DNA of 64,000 nucleotides, from NCBI RefSeq assembly GCF_029338335.1, contig NZ_CP119797.1. One strand, given 5' to 3'. Every line of letters begins with the position of its first letter. The first letter of the stretch is position 1. Positions 17,785 through 27,286 of the stretch are shown piece by piece. This DNA is from Halomontanus rarus. GTDB taxonomy: Archaea; Halobacteriota; Halobacteria; Halobacteriales; Natrialbaceae. The notes under the pieces were generated by a model. That model was not told the DNA's origin. It was given only the letters and a program-made list of their open reading frames with translations, and ran no database searches. Both the position numbers and the translations under genes were made by a program.

Positions 17785-17882
17785 AGCTGTCGGTGGCGCT
17801 TCGCTCATCTGTGGCCCCATTCTCTTCTCGGGGACCGGGAATCGTCACCAACGCTACGTTCCTGGCCGTGCTACCGGAACGT

Positions 17883-18758
17883 ATGTACGACCGAATCCTC
17901 GTCCCGACCGACGGCGGCGGACCCGCGACGGCCGCACTCGAGTACGGCGCGAAACTCGCGGCGAGACTCGAGTCGACGGTGCACGTCCTCCACGTCACGG
18001 AGGCACCTCTCGAGGAGGACGAGACGGATGCACTTGACGGGGCCGGTGATCGAAAGCGGACCGGGGAGGCGATCCCCGACCGCGCCGGGGAGTGGGTTCG
18101 CGCCGAGGGCGTCGCGGTCGTCGACGCCGTTCGAAGCGGCGACCCGCTCGAGGAGATTCCCGACTACGCGCGCGAAGAAGGGATCGACGCCATCGTGATG
18201 GGAACGCACGGTCGCACGGGTATCGGCCGCTTCGTCCTCGGAAGCGTGACCGAACACGTCGTTCGAACGGCAGCAATCCCCGTCCTCGTCGTCCGCGGGG
18301 ACGACGACGTGCGAACGACCCTTCCCTCCGAGACCGTCGTCGTCCCGATCGACGACAGCGAGCACGCCGAGGCCGCTCTCGAGGAGGGGATCGAGGTCGC
18401 GATGCAGTTCGACGCGACGCTGCACGTCCTCTCGGTGGTCGACGTGTCGCCGATCGGACTCGAACCGCAAGTCGACCTCCAGGTGAACCGACTCGAGGAG
18501 GGGGCCCAGCGCGTCATCGACGACGCCGCCGAGCGAGCGACCGCCCGTGGCGTCGACGACGTCGTGTCGTCGATGTCGTTCGGGTCGATCCACCGTGGGA
18601 TCACGTCGTACGCCGTCGACAACGATGCGGATCTCCTCGTCATGGGAACCCACGGCCGAAGCGGTCTCGATCGATACTTGCTCGGGAGCGTCACGGAACG
18701 GGTTCTCAGGACTGCGCCGGCACCCGTTTTGACCGTACGGGCTCGCGAATCCGAGTGA
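17883..18758 (+). CDS. Tandem universal stress protein (two UspA domains)
   Basis: A 291-residue protein made of two UspA domains. The first starts MYDRILVPTDGG and has the ATP-loop GTHGRTGIGRFVLGS; the second starts TVVVPIDDSEHAE and has GTHGRSGLDRYLLGS. Both carry the G-2x-G-9x-G-S/T pattern of ATP-binding Usps. The ATG at 17883 was chosen because the Usp fold begins there; earlier in-frame sequence lacks homology. It is probably a stress-responsive cytosolic protein. Confidence 0.9.
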   Translation: MYDRILVPTDGGGPATAALEYGAKLAARLESTVHVLHVTEAPLEEDETDALDGAGDRKRTGEAIPDRAGEWVRAEGVAVVDAVRSGDPLEEIPDYAREEGIDAIVMGTHGRTGIGRFVLGSVTEHVVRTAAIPVLVVRGDDDVRTTLPSETVVVPIDDSEHAEAALEEGIEVAMQFDATLHVLSVVDVSPIGLEPQVDLQVNRLEEGAQRVIDDAAERATARGVDDVVSSMSFGSIHRGITSYAVDNDADLLVMGTHGRSGLDRYLLGSVTERVLRTAPAPVLTVRARESE

Positions 18759-18834
18759 GCGCGCGCGAGTCGAGTCGTGACGGACCGGGAACTCGAGGTA
18801 GTTCCGCCCGAGGAACGGGACACTCCAAGCGGCC

Positions 18835-20772
18835 CTAGAGCTGTTCGAAGAGTTCGACGACGTCGCTCGTCGAGACCTGCCCATTGCCCGTGAAGTCGAA
18901 TCGATCGGGGTTGTCGTCGATGTACGGTTCGTCGACGTCCTCGAAGAGGGTTACGACGTCGTTGACGCCGAACTCGCCATTGCCGTCGACGTCCCGGTAG
19001 AGGCCGTCGCCGTCGAGGTCCCGGGGGCCGCCCTGATCGCCGTTGTCGTCCTCGTTGTTCCCGTCCTCCCCATCTGACTCCTCGACCGTCTCGAACGTCC
19101 ACAGCTGATTCGGATCGCCGTGGGGCTCCCACTGGACGACGTTGTCACCGTCGTCAGTTCCCCGTTCGTAGACATCCAGTGCCTTCCCGCTGTTGACGTT
19201 CACGACGAGACACTCGCCGCCACCCGTGTCGACGATCGTGAACCGCTGATTCGAGTCGCCGGTCGGTTCCCACTGGACCAGGTCGTCGCCGTCGTCAGTT
19301 CCCCGTTCGTAGACATCCAGTGCCTTCCCGCTGTTGACGTTGGTGAACACGTACTCGTCGGTGTCGACTTCCTCGACGTCCCACTGCTGGGTTTCGTGGC
19401 CATTGTCACTCCCCTGCTGGACGGTCGCCCCGTCTTCGGTGGACCCGTCCGCGACCTCGAGGAGGTGCCCGCTGTTGACGTTCCGGAGACGGTAGGTTCC
19501 ACTCGAGATTTCGGCGGGTTCGCCGTCGATGTCGGTCCCGCCGTCGTCGCCGTCATCAGGGGATCCCTCACAGGACGTGTTTCCGCTGACGGTCGTACTC
19601 GAGGCGTACGTCTCGATATCGGTACCGTTGTCACAGAGGTCGTTGTCGAGGATCGCGTTGTTCTCAGTGTCGGGGCCGGTCTCGAGGATACCGTAGTCGT
19701 TTCCGTAGATCCCGACGTTCTGGATCGTGACGTCGCGGGTGTGCGGGTGCCTGCCGTCGTCCCGGGAGTCGATCCGGAAGCCCTCGCCCGCGTTGTCCTC
19801 GACCGTTCCGCCGTTTACCTCCACGTCGCGGCTGTCCTGGATCAGGTTGGATCCGCAGCCGTCGATGTCGACCTCGTCGATCGTGATGCCGGAACTACCC
19901 GAGACGGTGAAGATGCCCCGACCGCAGTCGATCGCCCGCACCTCGTCGACGTGAACGTTCGGCCCGGCGTCGTTCGCACAGCGGAAGCCGGCGTAACCGC
20001 CGCCCTCGTTCGCCCGCATCGCATCGACGAGGCCGACAGTTGCGTTGCTCGTGTCGTTCAACAGGAGACCGCAGCCGCCGGTGTCTCGAGTCTCGACCGT
20101 TCCGATTTCGATGTCGTCGACGCCGTAGGTCTCGACGGCGTGCGAGTCCGAACCGGTGATCGTCACCGAATCGATGCGGACGCGTTCGGTCGTCACGGGC
20201 GTTCCGTCGTTGTAGGCGTTGTCGATGCGAATCCCGATCCCGGTGTCGATATCCATCGTCACGTCACCGATTCGAACGTCGGTGGCACGGCGGATTCGCA
20301 TCCCCATTCCCGGGCTGCCCTCGAGCGAGTAGGTGGGAATCTCGATCGACTCGACGTTGTCGGCGTAGATGGGAATCGTTCCCGAATCGGTGAGGGTGAT
20401 CGTCCCGCGTACGTCGAGGGTCGTGTAACTCGGGATTTCGACGCCGATATTGCCGGATGTCCGGGCTGTCCCCGAGTCCCGCACAACCACCGTTTCGTTC
20501 GACCTGCGGCCGCTGGTCAGCCCGTCGACGGCTGATTGGATCGCGTCGAACAGGTTGCCGCCGCTGTAGACCTGCGAACCGTGTGCCTCCGCGTACCAGG
20601 TCCCTCCCTCATCTCGAACCTCGGCCTCGTGTTCGTCCGCGCCGGCGATGCCGATACTTCCGGCGACCAGACCGGAACCGAGCAGTCCCAGCGCTCCTCG
20701 CCTCGAGTATCGACGGCTACCGGTCGTCGCTCGTCCTCCCTCGCTATCGTCCGAAGACCTCTTCCCTGTCAT
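18835..20772 (-). CDS. Tat-exported beta-helix / ricin-B lectin / dockerin-like protein
   Basis: A 645-residue secreted protein. The start at 20772 places a Tat motif (YSRRGALGLLG) near residues 20-31. Residues 50-400 have the repeated short strands of a right-handed parallel beta-helix (pectate-lyase-like). Residues 419-562 are a ricin-type lectin with three repeats containing NVNSGKALDVYERG and QxW motifs (QQW, QLW; one is QRF). The last 60 residues carry two Asp-rich calcium loops (DVDGNGEFGVNDVV, DFTGNGQVSTSDVV) like a type I dockerin. It likely acts on or binds external polysaccharide. No clear catalytic triad was identified. Confidence 0.85.
   Translation of the reverse strand: MTGKRSSDDSEGGRATTGSRRYSRRGALGLLGSGLVAGSIGIAGADEHEAEVRDEGGTWYAEAHGSQVYSGGNLFDAIQSAVDGLTSGRRSNETVVVRDSGTARTSGNIGVEIPSYTTLDVRGTITLTDSGTIPIYADNVESIEIPTYSLEGSPGMGMRIRRATDVRIGDVTMDIDTGIGIRIDNAYNDGTPVTTERVRIDSVTITGSDSHAVETYGVDDIEIGTVETRDTGGCGLLLNDTSNATVGLVDAMRANEGGGYAGFRCANDAGPNVHVDEVRAIDCGRGIFTVSGSSGITIDEVDIDGCGSNLIQDSRDVEVNGGTVEDNAGEGFRIDSRDDGRHPHTRDVTIQNVGIYGNDYGILETGPDTENNAILDNDLCDNGTDIETYASSTTVSGNTSCEGSPDDGDDGGTDIDGEPAEISSGTYRLRNVNSGHLLEVADGSTEDGATVQQGSDNGHETQQWDVEEVDTDEYVFTNVNSGKALDVYERGTDDGDDLVQWEPTGDSNQRFTIVDTGGGECLVVNVNSGKALDVYERGTDDGDNVVQWEPHGDPNQLWTFETVEESDGEDGNNEDDNGDQGGPRDLDGDGLYRDVDGNGEFGVNDVVTLFEDVDEPYIDDNPDRFDFTGNGQVSTSDVVELFEQL
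19148..19341 (-). repeat. Internal 53-bp direct repeat in lectin domain
   Basis: A 53-bp stretch at 19148-19200 is identical to 19289-19341, with a 141-bp (47-codon) period. That period is the ricin repeat unit. Identity at nucleotide level suggests recent duplication or gene conversion within the domain. Confidence 0.85.
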
Positions 20773-21132
20773 GCTCCACCATCCCAAACCCTGAATCATA
20801 AAATTATCTTAATATACACATAATATTTATACGGACGTCTCCCGTCAGTAGTTACCAGAACCGACAAGCGAGCGAGAGAGACAGCCGATTTCTCCGGCGG
20901 ACACAGGTCGAACAGCCCGACGACCGATGGACCGAACCCCCGCGGAGCTACCGACTCGTTCACGGGTCCGAGCGGCTATCGGCCCGCCGTTACGGACAGA
21001 ACAGGCCAAAATTCCCGTCCTTTAGGCCGGAGATACGCGCTGTGGAAGGATAATCTCGCTCTTCAGGTGAGGGGATGTCGAGGTCCGATTTCACTACCGA
21101 TTTATACGCCCCGTTCGACACTCGAGACACCG
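20773..21132. other. Divergent promoter region, AT-rich
   Basis: About 360 bp without a gene between the exported lectin protein (minus) and the ZIP transporter (plus). The part nearest the lectin gene (20800-20835) is strongly AT-rich with TATTT/TTAATAT words. The part nearest the ZIP gene holds a TATA box. Confidence 0.6.
21100..21107 (+). promoter_or_regulatory. TATA box for ZIP transporter
   Basis: ATTTATAC lies about 26-33 bp before the chosen ATG at 21133, the spacing of a leaderless haloarchaeal promoter. It supports the start codon. Confidence 0.6.
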
Positions 21133-21930
21133 ATGGCACTCCTGGAGAACCTCGTGCTGGTCTTCGTCGCGGGACTCGTGACGGCGCTCGCAACCGGCGT
21201 CGGCGCGCTGCCGTTTTTCTTCTTCGACGAGATCAGCGACCGGCGAAACGTCGTTCTCTGGGGACTCTCGTCGGGGATCATGGTCTCGGCGTCGCTGTTC
21301 GGGCTCGTCGAAGAGGGGCTCGCCGAAGGGACGCCGCTCCAGCTCGGGATCGGCATGGCCGCCGGCGTCCTGCTCGTCGTCGTCGCCCACAACGTCCTCG
21401 TCGACGCCGAGATCGATCCCCAGGAGTACGAGGAGGCGGACTTCAAGAAGCTCGTGCTCATCCTCGGCATCCTGACCGTCCACAGCTTCCCCGAGGGCAT
21501 CGCGATCGGCGTCTCGTTCGCCGACCTCGGTCTCGAGGGTGGCATGCAATTTCTGGGCTTTACGATCCCGCTGCTGGCGGTTTTCATGACCGTCGCGATC
21601 TCGATTCACAACGTCCCCGAAGGCACCGCCATCTCGATCCCGCTGAAGTCGATGAACGTGTCCAACTGGAAGATGGTCTGGTGGGCGGTCTTCTCGAGTC
21701 TGCCCCAGCCGATCGGAGCCGTCCTCGCGTTCGGGTTCGTCCGGATCGCGCGGGAATTTCTCCCGTACGGGTTCGGCTTCGCCGCGGGTGCGATGATCTA
21801 CCTCGTGCTCACCGAGTTCGTTCCCGAGGCGCTGGATCTCGGCTCTGAGTTACCGAACGGCGGGAAACCCGAACTCGCGGCCGGGATCGTCGTCGGCGTG
21901 CTGGTCATGGTCCCGCTCGCGTTCATCTGA
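21133..21930 (+). CDS. ZIP-family metal transporter
   Basis: A 265-residue membrane protein with about eight helices. The ZIP metal-site signatures are seen in helix IV (HSFPEGIAIGV) and helix V (HNVPEGTAISIP). It would import zinc or another divalent metal, or export it if it belongs to the GufA branch. The ATG at 21133 is favoured by the TATA spacing and by the fold start (MALLENLVL). Confidence 0.88.
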   Translation: MALLENLVLVFVAGLVTALATGVGALPFFFFDEISDRRNVVLWGLSSGIMVSASLFGLVEEGLAEGTPLQLGIGMAAGVLLVVVAHNVLVDAEIDPQEYEEADFKKLVLILGILTVHSFPEGIAIGVSFADLGLEGGMQFLGFTIPLLAVFMTVAISIHNVPEGTAISIPLKSMNVSNWKMVWWAVFSSLPQPIGAVLAFGFVRIAREFLPYGFGFAAGAMIYLVLTEFVPEALDLGSELPNGGKPELAAGIVVGVLVMVPLAFI

Positions 21931-22029
21931 ACGGGAGGCGGGTCCCGTTTTCGGGACTCGCGACCGCCCGTGAATCACGTTCCGAGTGGAGGGGGACCAG
22001 TATTGTGTCTCCGTGTGGTTCGTCCTCAC

Positions 22030-23904
22030 ATGGGAACGGAACGCACTGACTCACCCGAGCGCGACGCCCCGAGCGAGCAGTGGCGCGAGTATCAGGGTTC
22101 GCCGACGGGGACGGCCCTCGAGTGCGAAGGGTGGCGGCAGGAGGCCGCGCTCAGAATGCTGAACAACAATCTGGATCCGGCGGTTGCGGAGAAGCCCGAG
22201 GAACTGGTCGTCTACGGCGGGACCGGCCGGGCGGCCCGGTCGTGGGACGCCTACGACGCCATCCTCGCGGAGCTTCGGACGCTGGCCGACGACGAGACGC
22301 TTCTGGTCCAGTCGGGAAAACCGGTCGGTCGGTTCCCGACCCACGAGCGCGCGCCCCGCGTGCTCATCGCCAACTCCAATCTGGTCGGCAAGTGGGACAC
22401 CTGGGAGCACTTCCACGAACTCGAGGCCGAGGGCAAGATCATGTACGGGCAGATGACCGCCGGTTCCTGGGCCTACATCGGGACCCAGGGGATCATCCAG
22501 GGAACCTTCGAGACGCTCGCCGAACTCGCCAGGCAGCACTACGACGGAGACCTCAGCGGGAGGATCGTCGCCACCGCGGGACTGGGCGGTATGGGCGGTG
22601 CGCAACCGCTCGCCGTCACGATGAACCGGGGCGTCTGCATCGCCGCCGAGGTCGACGAGGAGCGGATCGATCGACGCATCGAGACGGGCTACTGCATGGA
22701 AACAGTCGACGACGTCGACGAGGCGATCGAGCGAGCCGAAGAAGCGGCGACGGCCGAGGAACCCTACAGCGTCGGCGTCCACGCCAACGCCGCGGACTTC
22801 CACGAACACCTGCTCGAGCGGGGGTTCGTCCCGGACGTCGTCACCGATCAGACGAGCGCCCACGACGCGCTCGAGGGGTACTACCCGTCCGGATACACCG
22901 TCGAAGAGGCGGACCGACTTCGCGAGCAAGAGCCCGAGCGGTACACCGAGGAGAGCCTCGAGACGATGGAGCGCCACGTCGACGCGATCCTCGAGTTGCA
23001 AGAGCGGGGAGCCGTCGCCTTCGAGTACGGGAACAACATCCGGAGACAAGTCGAGGAGTACCGCGATCGAAGCGGCGCTGACGCGCGCTCGTGGCCCGTC
23101 TCGGGGACCGACCCCGAGGACCGCGAGCCGTTCGACTTTCCGGGATTCGTGCCCGCCTACATCCGGCCGCAGTTCTGCCGCGGCAAGGGGCCGTTCCGGT
23201 GGGTGGCGCTGTCGGGCGACCCCGAGGACATCCACCGGACCGACGACGCCGTCCTCGAGTTGTTCCCCGAGAAGGAACACCTCCGGCGCTGGATCGAGCT
23301 CGCACGAGAGCAAGTGCAGTTCCAGGGGTTGCCGAGCCGGGTCTGCTGGTTGGGGTACAGCGCCGGCGAGGCGTCGGAGGCGCCTCGAGAGGGAGGGTGC
23401 GAAGCCGCCGATGGCGAGGGTAAGGGAGATGGTAATGAAGGTGAGGTCGACGACGAACTGACCGAACGCGCCCGCTTCGCCCTCCGGATCAACGAACTGG
23501 TCGCAGCGGGCGAGATCGCCGCGCCGATCGTCGTCACTCGAGACCACCTCGACGCGGGTAGCGTCGCGAGCCCCAACCGCGAGACCGAGGCCATGAGAGA
23601 CGGCACCGACGCCGTCGCCGACTGGCCGATCCTCAACGCCTTGCTCACCTGCGCCGCCGGCGCGGACATCGTCAGCGTCCACGACGGCGGCGGCGTCGGC
23701 ATCGGAAACGCGATCCACGCCAACAACCACGTCGTCCTCGACGGCTCCGACCTCGCCGCGGAGAAGGCGCGGGCGGTCTTCACCGCCGACCCCGGAACGG
23801 GCGTGATCAGACACGCCGACGCCGGTTACGAGGACGCACTCGAGGAGGCGCGCCGGTCGAACGTGGCGGTCCCGATGGTCGACCGACGAGAGGGTCGAGA
23901 ATGA
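22030..23904 (+). CDS. hutU: Urocanate hydratase
   Basis: A 624-residue cytosolic enzyme converting urocanate to imidazolonepropionate with tightly bound NAD. The signature DQTSAHDALEGYYP near residue 275 and the region GGVGIGNAIHAN near the C terminus are characteristic. It is longer than the bacterial 555 partly because of an acidic, low-complexity insert near residues 457-480 (EGKGDGNEGEVDDE). The start at 22030 is chosen because urocanase homology begins about 30 residues later. It overlaps hutG by ATGA. Confidence 0.93.
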   Translation: MGTERTDSPERDAPSEQWREYQGSPTGTALECEGWRQEAALRMLNNNLDPAVAEKPEELVVYGGTGRAARSWDAYDAILAELRTLADDETLLVQSGKPVGRFPTHERAPRVLIANSNLVGKWDTWEHFHELEAEGKIMYGQMTAGSWAYIGTQGIIQGTFETLAELARQHYDGDLSGRIVATAGLGGMGGAQPLAVTMNRGVCIAAEVDEERIDRRIETGYCMETVDDVDEAIERAEEAATAEEPYSVGVHANAADFHEHLLERGFVPDVVTDQTSAHDALEGYYPSGYTVEEADRLREQEPERYTEESLETMERHVDAILELQERGAVAFEYGNNIRRQVEEYRDRSGADARSWPVSGTDPEDREPFDFPGFVPAYIRPQFCRGKGPFRWVALSGDPEDIHRTDDAVLELFPEKEHLRRWIELAREQVQFQGLPSRVCWLGYSAGEASEAPREGGCEAADGEGKGDGNEGEVDDELTERARFALRINELVAAGEIAAPIVVTRDHLDAGSVASPNRETEAMRDGTDAVADWPILNALLTCAAGADIVSVHDGGGVGIGNAIHANNHVVLDGSDLAAEKARAVFTADPGTGVIRHADAGYEDALEEARRSNVAVPMVDRREGRE

Positions 23905-24959
23905 CCGCGACTCCGTTCGACGACGACGCGCCGTTCGTCCGACCCGAGTGGACTCGAGACGGGGACGGTAGTGGAGACGGGACCGAAACCGAAGGCGGCT
24001 GGCGCGGCCCCTCGAGCGATCCGAACGATCGGCAGTTCGGCGACGTGATCGAATCGATCGACCCCCAATCGGCGGGCGAGACGGACGCCGTGCTGGTCGG
24101 CGAGCCCTACGACGGGGCCGTGATCGGTCGTCGGGGCGCTCGCCGCGGCCCCGGCGCGATCCGCCGCTCGCTCGCCGGGGTGAAGACGGCCCATTTGCGG
24201 AGCGGTGATCCGTCGTCACCCGTCCGGTCCAATCGGATCGGCGACCTCGGTGATATCCGCAATCTCGAGATGCTCGGACCTGGCACCGACGGCGACGACC
24301 GCGATGAGAGAGACGTCGCCGCCGTCCAGGAGCACGTAAAACGAATCGCACGACGGGTCCACGACCTCGAGACGCTCCCGGTGTTCGTCGGCGGCGACAA
24401 CTCCCTCACGTACGGGAACGTCGCACCGCTGCTCGAGTCCGAGAGTCGCGTCGGCGTCGTCAACTTAGACGCCCACCTGGACTGTCGGGAAGTCCGCGGG
24501 GACCCGACGAGCGGCACGCCGTACCGCCAGCTGCTGTCGGCCGGTCTCGACACCTACGTCGCCGTGGGCGCCCGCCACTTCGAGACTTCGAGCGCGTACG
24601 TGGACTACGTCGAAGATCGGGGCGGGACGATCGTCTCGGCGGACCGGTTCGAGGGCGGTCTCGAGGGGGTCGTGGAAACGGTCCGAAGCGCCGTCGCGGC
24701 CGTCGGCACCCTCTACCTCAGCGTCGACTGCGACGTCCTCGACGCGGCGGCGGCCCCCGGCGTCAGCGCACCGACGCCGGGTGGGCTCACGACCCGGGAA
24801 CTGTTCGCGGTCGTCGGGTCGATCGCCGACGACGACCGACTGGCGGGGATCGAAGTCGTCGAGTGTTCGCCGCCGCTGGACGAGGGAGATCGCACCGTCG
24901 ACGCGGCGGCGCGGACGATCGCTCACGCGCTGCGGGGGTCTCTGGAGGGGAATCTATGA
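23901..24959 (+). CDS. hutG: Formimidoylglutamase (arginase family)
   Basis: A 352-residue ureohydrolase that hydrolyses N-formimidoyl-glutamate to glutamate and formamide. Metal-site motifs are VNLDAHLDCR and SVDCDVLDAAAAPG. The first motif reads GGDNS where arginase-fold enzymes usually have His in place of Asn. An extended N-terminal region of about 60 residues precedes the fold. It is coupled to hutU and hutI by ATGA overlaps on both sides. Confidence 0.9.
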   Translation: MTATPFDDDAPFVRPEWTRDGDGSGDGTETEGGWRGPSSDPNDRQFGDVIESIDPQSAGETDAVLVGEPYDGAVIGRRGARRGPGAIRRSLAGVKTAHLRSGDPSSPVRSNRIGDLGDIRNLEMLGPGTDGDDRDERDVAAVQEHVKRIARRVHDLETLPVFVGGDNSLTYGNVAPLLESESRVGVVNLDAHLDCREVRGDPTSGTPYRQLLSAGLDTYVAVGARHFETSSAYVDYVEDRGGTIVSADRFEGGLEGVVETVRSAVAAVGTLYLSVDCDVLDAAAAPGVSAPTPGGLTTRELFAVVGSIADDDRLAGIEVVECSPPLDEGDRTVDAAARTIAHALRGSLEGNL

Positions 24960-26263
24960 GTACTGAGTACACTCTCGTCCACGACGCGAACGAACTGGTC
25001 ACCGGACCGGCGAACCGTGCGGGAACGACGGGACCAGACGACTCCTCCGGAGCCTCTCCCGAGGGCGGCGACGGATCTTCGGGTCCGCCCGACGACCCGG
25101 TCCTCGAGACCGAATCGGACGCCGCGGTCGTCCTCGAGGACGGACGGGTCGTCGCGACGGGGCCGAGCGAGGAGATCCTCCGGGAGTATCCGGCCGAGAA
25201 CGCCGAGACGGCCGTCGACGCGAGCGGGAAGAGCGTCCTCCCGGGGTTCGTCGACTGTCACACCCACGCGCTGTTCGCCGGCGACCGCTCGGACGAGTTC
25301 GAGGCCAAGCTGAGAGGGAAATCCTACCAGGAGATCCTCGCCGAGGGCGGCGGCATCCTCCGGACCGTCCGCCACGTTCGGGAGGCGACCGAGGACGAAC
25401 TCGTCGAACGCCTTCGCGAGCACCTCGAGACGATGCTCGCACACGGCACGACGACAGTGGAGGTAAAGTCCGGCTACGGGCTCGACACCGCCACCGAGTT
25501 GAAGATGCTCTCGGCGATCGAGCGAGCGGGCGAGGGCCAGCCCGTGGACGTCGTCCCGACGTTCATGGGCGCGCACGCGGTTCCCGAAGGGACCGACGCC
25601 GACGCGTACACCGACGCCGTCGCCGACGACCAGCTCCCGGCCGTCGCGGAGCAGGGCATCGCCGAGTTCTGCGACGTCTTCTGCGAGGCGGACGTCTTCT
25701 CGGTCGCACAGTCCCGCCGGATCCTCGAGGCGGGCGTCGAACGCGGCCTGCGGCCGAAGATCCACGCCGACGAGTTCGTCCGGCTGGGCGGCGCAGCGCT
25801 CGCCGCGGAGCTGTCGGCGGCCAGCGCCGACCACCTGTTGCAGTCGACCGACGACGACGTGGACGCGCTCCTCGAGGCCGGCGTGACGCCCGTCTTGCTC
25901 CCCGGGACAGCGTTCGGCCTCGGCGGCGAGTATCCGGATCTCGCCCCCTACCGCGAGCGGAACGCGATTCCGGCGGTGGCGACTGACTTCAATCCGAACT
26001 GTCACGCCCGGAGTCTGGGGTTCGCGGCGACGTTGGCGTGCGTCGGGATGGGTATGACACCCGCCGAAGCGATCCTCGGGATCACCTGCCGCGGTGCGGC
26101 CGCCCTCGACCGCGAGGACGGGTTGGGAACGCTCGAGACGGGCTCACCCGCCGATTTAGTCGTGATCGACGGGCCGTCGTACCGACACCTCCCTTACACC
26201 TACGACGGCAACGTCGTCGAGACGGTCGTCAAAGACGGCGAGGTCGCCGTGGATGGACGGTAG
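24956..26263 (+). CDS. hutI: Imidazolonepropionase
   Basis: A 435-residue metal-dependent amidohydrolase that opens imidazolone propionate to N-formimidoyl-glutamate. The HTHALFAGDRSDEF motif carries the metal-binding HxH and a substrate Arg; HADEF and the late ATDFNPN region follow. It starts at the ATGA overlap with hutG. The expected fourth gene of the pathway, histidine ammonia-lyase (hutH), does not follow; an aldolase gene begins 96 bp later. Confidence 0.92.
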   Translation: MSTEYTLVHDANELVTGPANRAGTTGPDDSSGASPEGGDGSSGPPDDPVLETESDAAVVLEDGRVVATGPSEEILREYPAENAETAVDASGKSVLPGFVDCHTHALFAGDRSDEFEAKLRGKSYQEILAEGGGILRTVRHVREATEDELVERLREHLETMLAHGTTTVEVKSGYGLDTATELKMLSAIERAGEGQPVDVVPTFMGAHAVPEGTDADAYTDAVADDQLPAVAEQGIAEFCDVFCEADVFSVAQSRRILEAGVERGLRPKIHADEFVRLGGAALAAELSAASADHLLQSTDDDVDALLEAGVTPVLLPGTAFGLGGEYPDLAPYRERNAIPAVATDFNPNCHARSLGFAATLACVGMGMTPAEAILGITCRGAAALDREDGLGTLETGSPADLVVIDGPSYRHLPYTYDGNVVETVVKDGEVAVDGR

Positions 26264-26359
26264 CGGAGACGGTTTCGGTTTTCGCGACCCGCTCGAGGGA
26301 GCGTCACCGGCGTAAGTACCCCCCAGAGTTACCCGCTTCACTACCGTAGAACGGGTGCT

Positions 26360-27172
26360 ATGACACCCGACTCGAACCCCGGTGACGAGCATCCGTCGCG
26401 ACGAAACGGCCTTCGATCGACCGTCGAAGACGGCGGCGTCGCTCTCGGCGTTCTCGACGACCTCTACAGCCCGGCGATGGTCGAGATCTACGGCGATCTC
26501 GACTTTGACTTCGTCTGGCACGATCTCGAGCACGCCGGTCCGGCACCGACCGACGCCGAAACGCTCGGGAACCTGCTCCGCGCGGCCGACGCCGTCGGCA
26601 CCGAACTCCTCGTCCGCATCCCCTCGTCGGACCCGGCGACGATCCACAAGGCGCTCGATACGGGCGTGCGGAACCTCTTCGTCTCGCGCGTCGAGACGGC
26701 CGAACAGGTTCGTCGGGCGGTCCACGCGGCTCACTTCACGTACGACGGCGAACCCGGCGGCCGCGGGCTCGCCAACCCGCGGGCGAGCCGGTGGGGACAG
26801 GCCGACGACTACGCCGGCGTCGAGGACCGCGAGCCGATGATCGGCGTCACGATCGAAGAGCCGTCGGCGGTCGAGGCGATCGACGACATCCTCGCCGTCC
26901 CGGAACTGGACTTCGTCTTCCTCGGCCCGCTCGACCTCTCCGTCTCCGTCGGCGCGCCGGGTGAGGTCGACCACCCCGACGTGCAGGACGCCGTCGAGAC
27001 GGTGGTGTCGGCGGCTCGAGACGAGGACGTCGTCGTCGGCGGGCTCGGATTCGGCGAGGACGACGTGGCTCAGAAAATCGACGACGGCTACCAGATCCTC
27101 CACGTCGGCAGTACGACCGCCGCCGCGGCGGCCTCGCTCGAGTCGTGGCCCGAGAAATTCGGCGATCGGTGA
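26360..27172 (+). CDS. HpcH/HpaI-family aldolase
   Basis: A 270-residue class II pyruvate-dependent aldolase. Typical motifs are GVLDDLYSPAMVEI, DFVWHDLEH (metal Asp/Glu-His region), LLVRIPSSDP, the NLFVSRVETAEQ strand, and a Glu-Glu pair with the late LGPLDLSVSVG loop. The family cleaves 4-hydroxy-2-oxo acids or 2-keto-3-deoxy sugar acids. The substrate is unknown. It follows hutI on the same strand at 96 bp, so co-transcription is possible, but it has no known place in histidine breakdown. Confidence 0.85.
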   Translation: MTPDSNPGDEHPSRRNGLRSTVEDGGVALGVLDDLYSPAMVEIYGDLDFDFVWHDLEHAGPAPTDAETLGNLLRAADAVGTELLVRIPSSDPATIHKALDTGVRNLFVSRVETAEQVRRAVHAAHFTYDGEPGGRGLANPRASRWGQADDYAGVEDREPMIGVTIEEPSAVEAIDDILAVPELDFVFLGPLDLSVSVGAPGEVDHPDVQDAVETVVSAARDEDVVVGGLGFGEDDVAQKIDDGYQILHVGSTTAAAAASLESWPEKFGDR

Positions 27173-27286
27173 TCGATCAATCGAGTCGGAACCGGTACCG
27201 ACGAGTGACGAGCGACGAGCGGACGTGGCGTTTTCGGGTTGCCAGACCGTCTCAAACGCACCGTCGTACTCGTCCACTGGCGCGTG

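Noticed and set aside
14852..17820. Long minus-strand frames under NrfD and Mrp genes
   Set aside because: They are antisense shadows with Arg/Asp-rich, motif-free products.
22051..24351. Long minus-strand open frame of about 766 codons
   Set aside because: It is the antisense of the hutU/hutG genes, whose plus-strand products have clear catalytic motifs; GC-rich third positions create such shadows.
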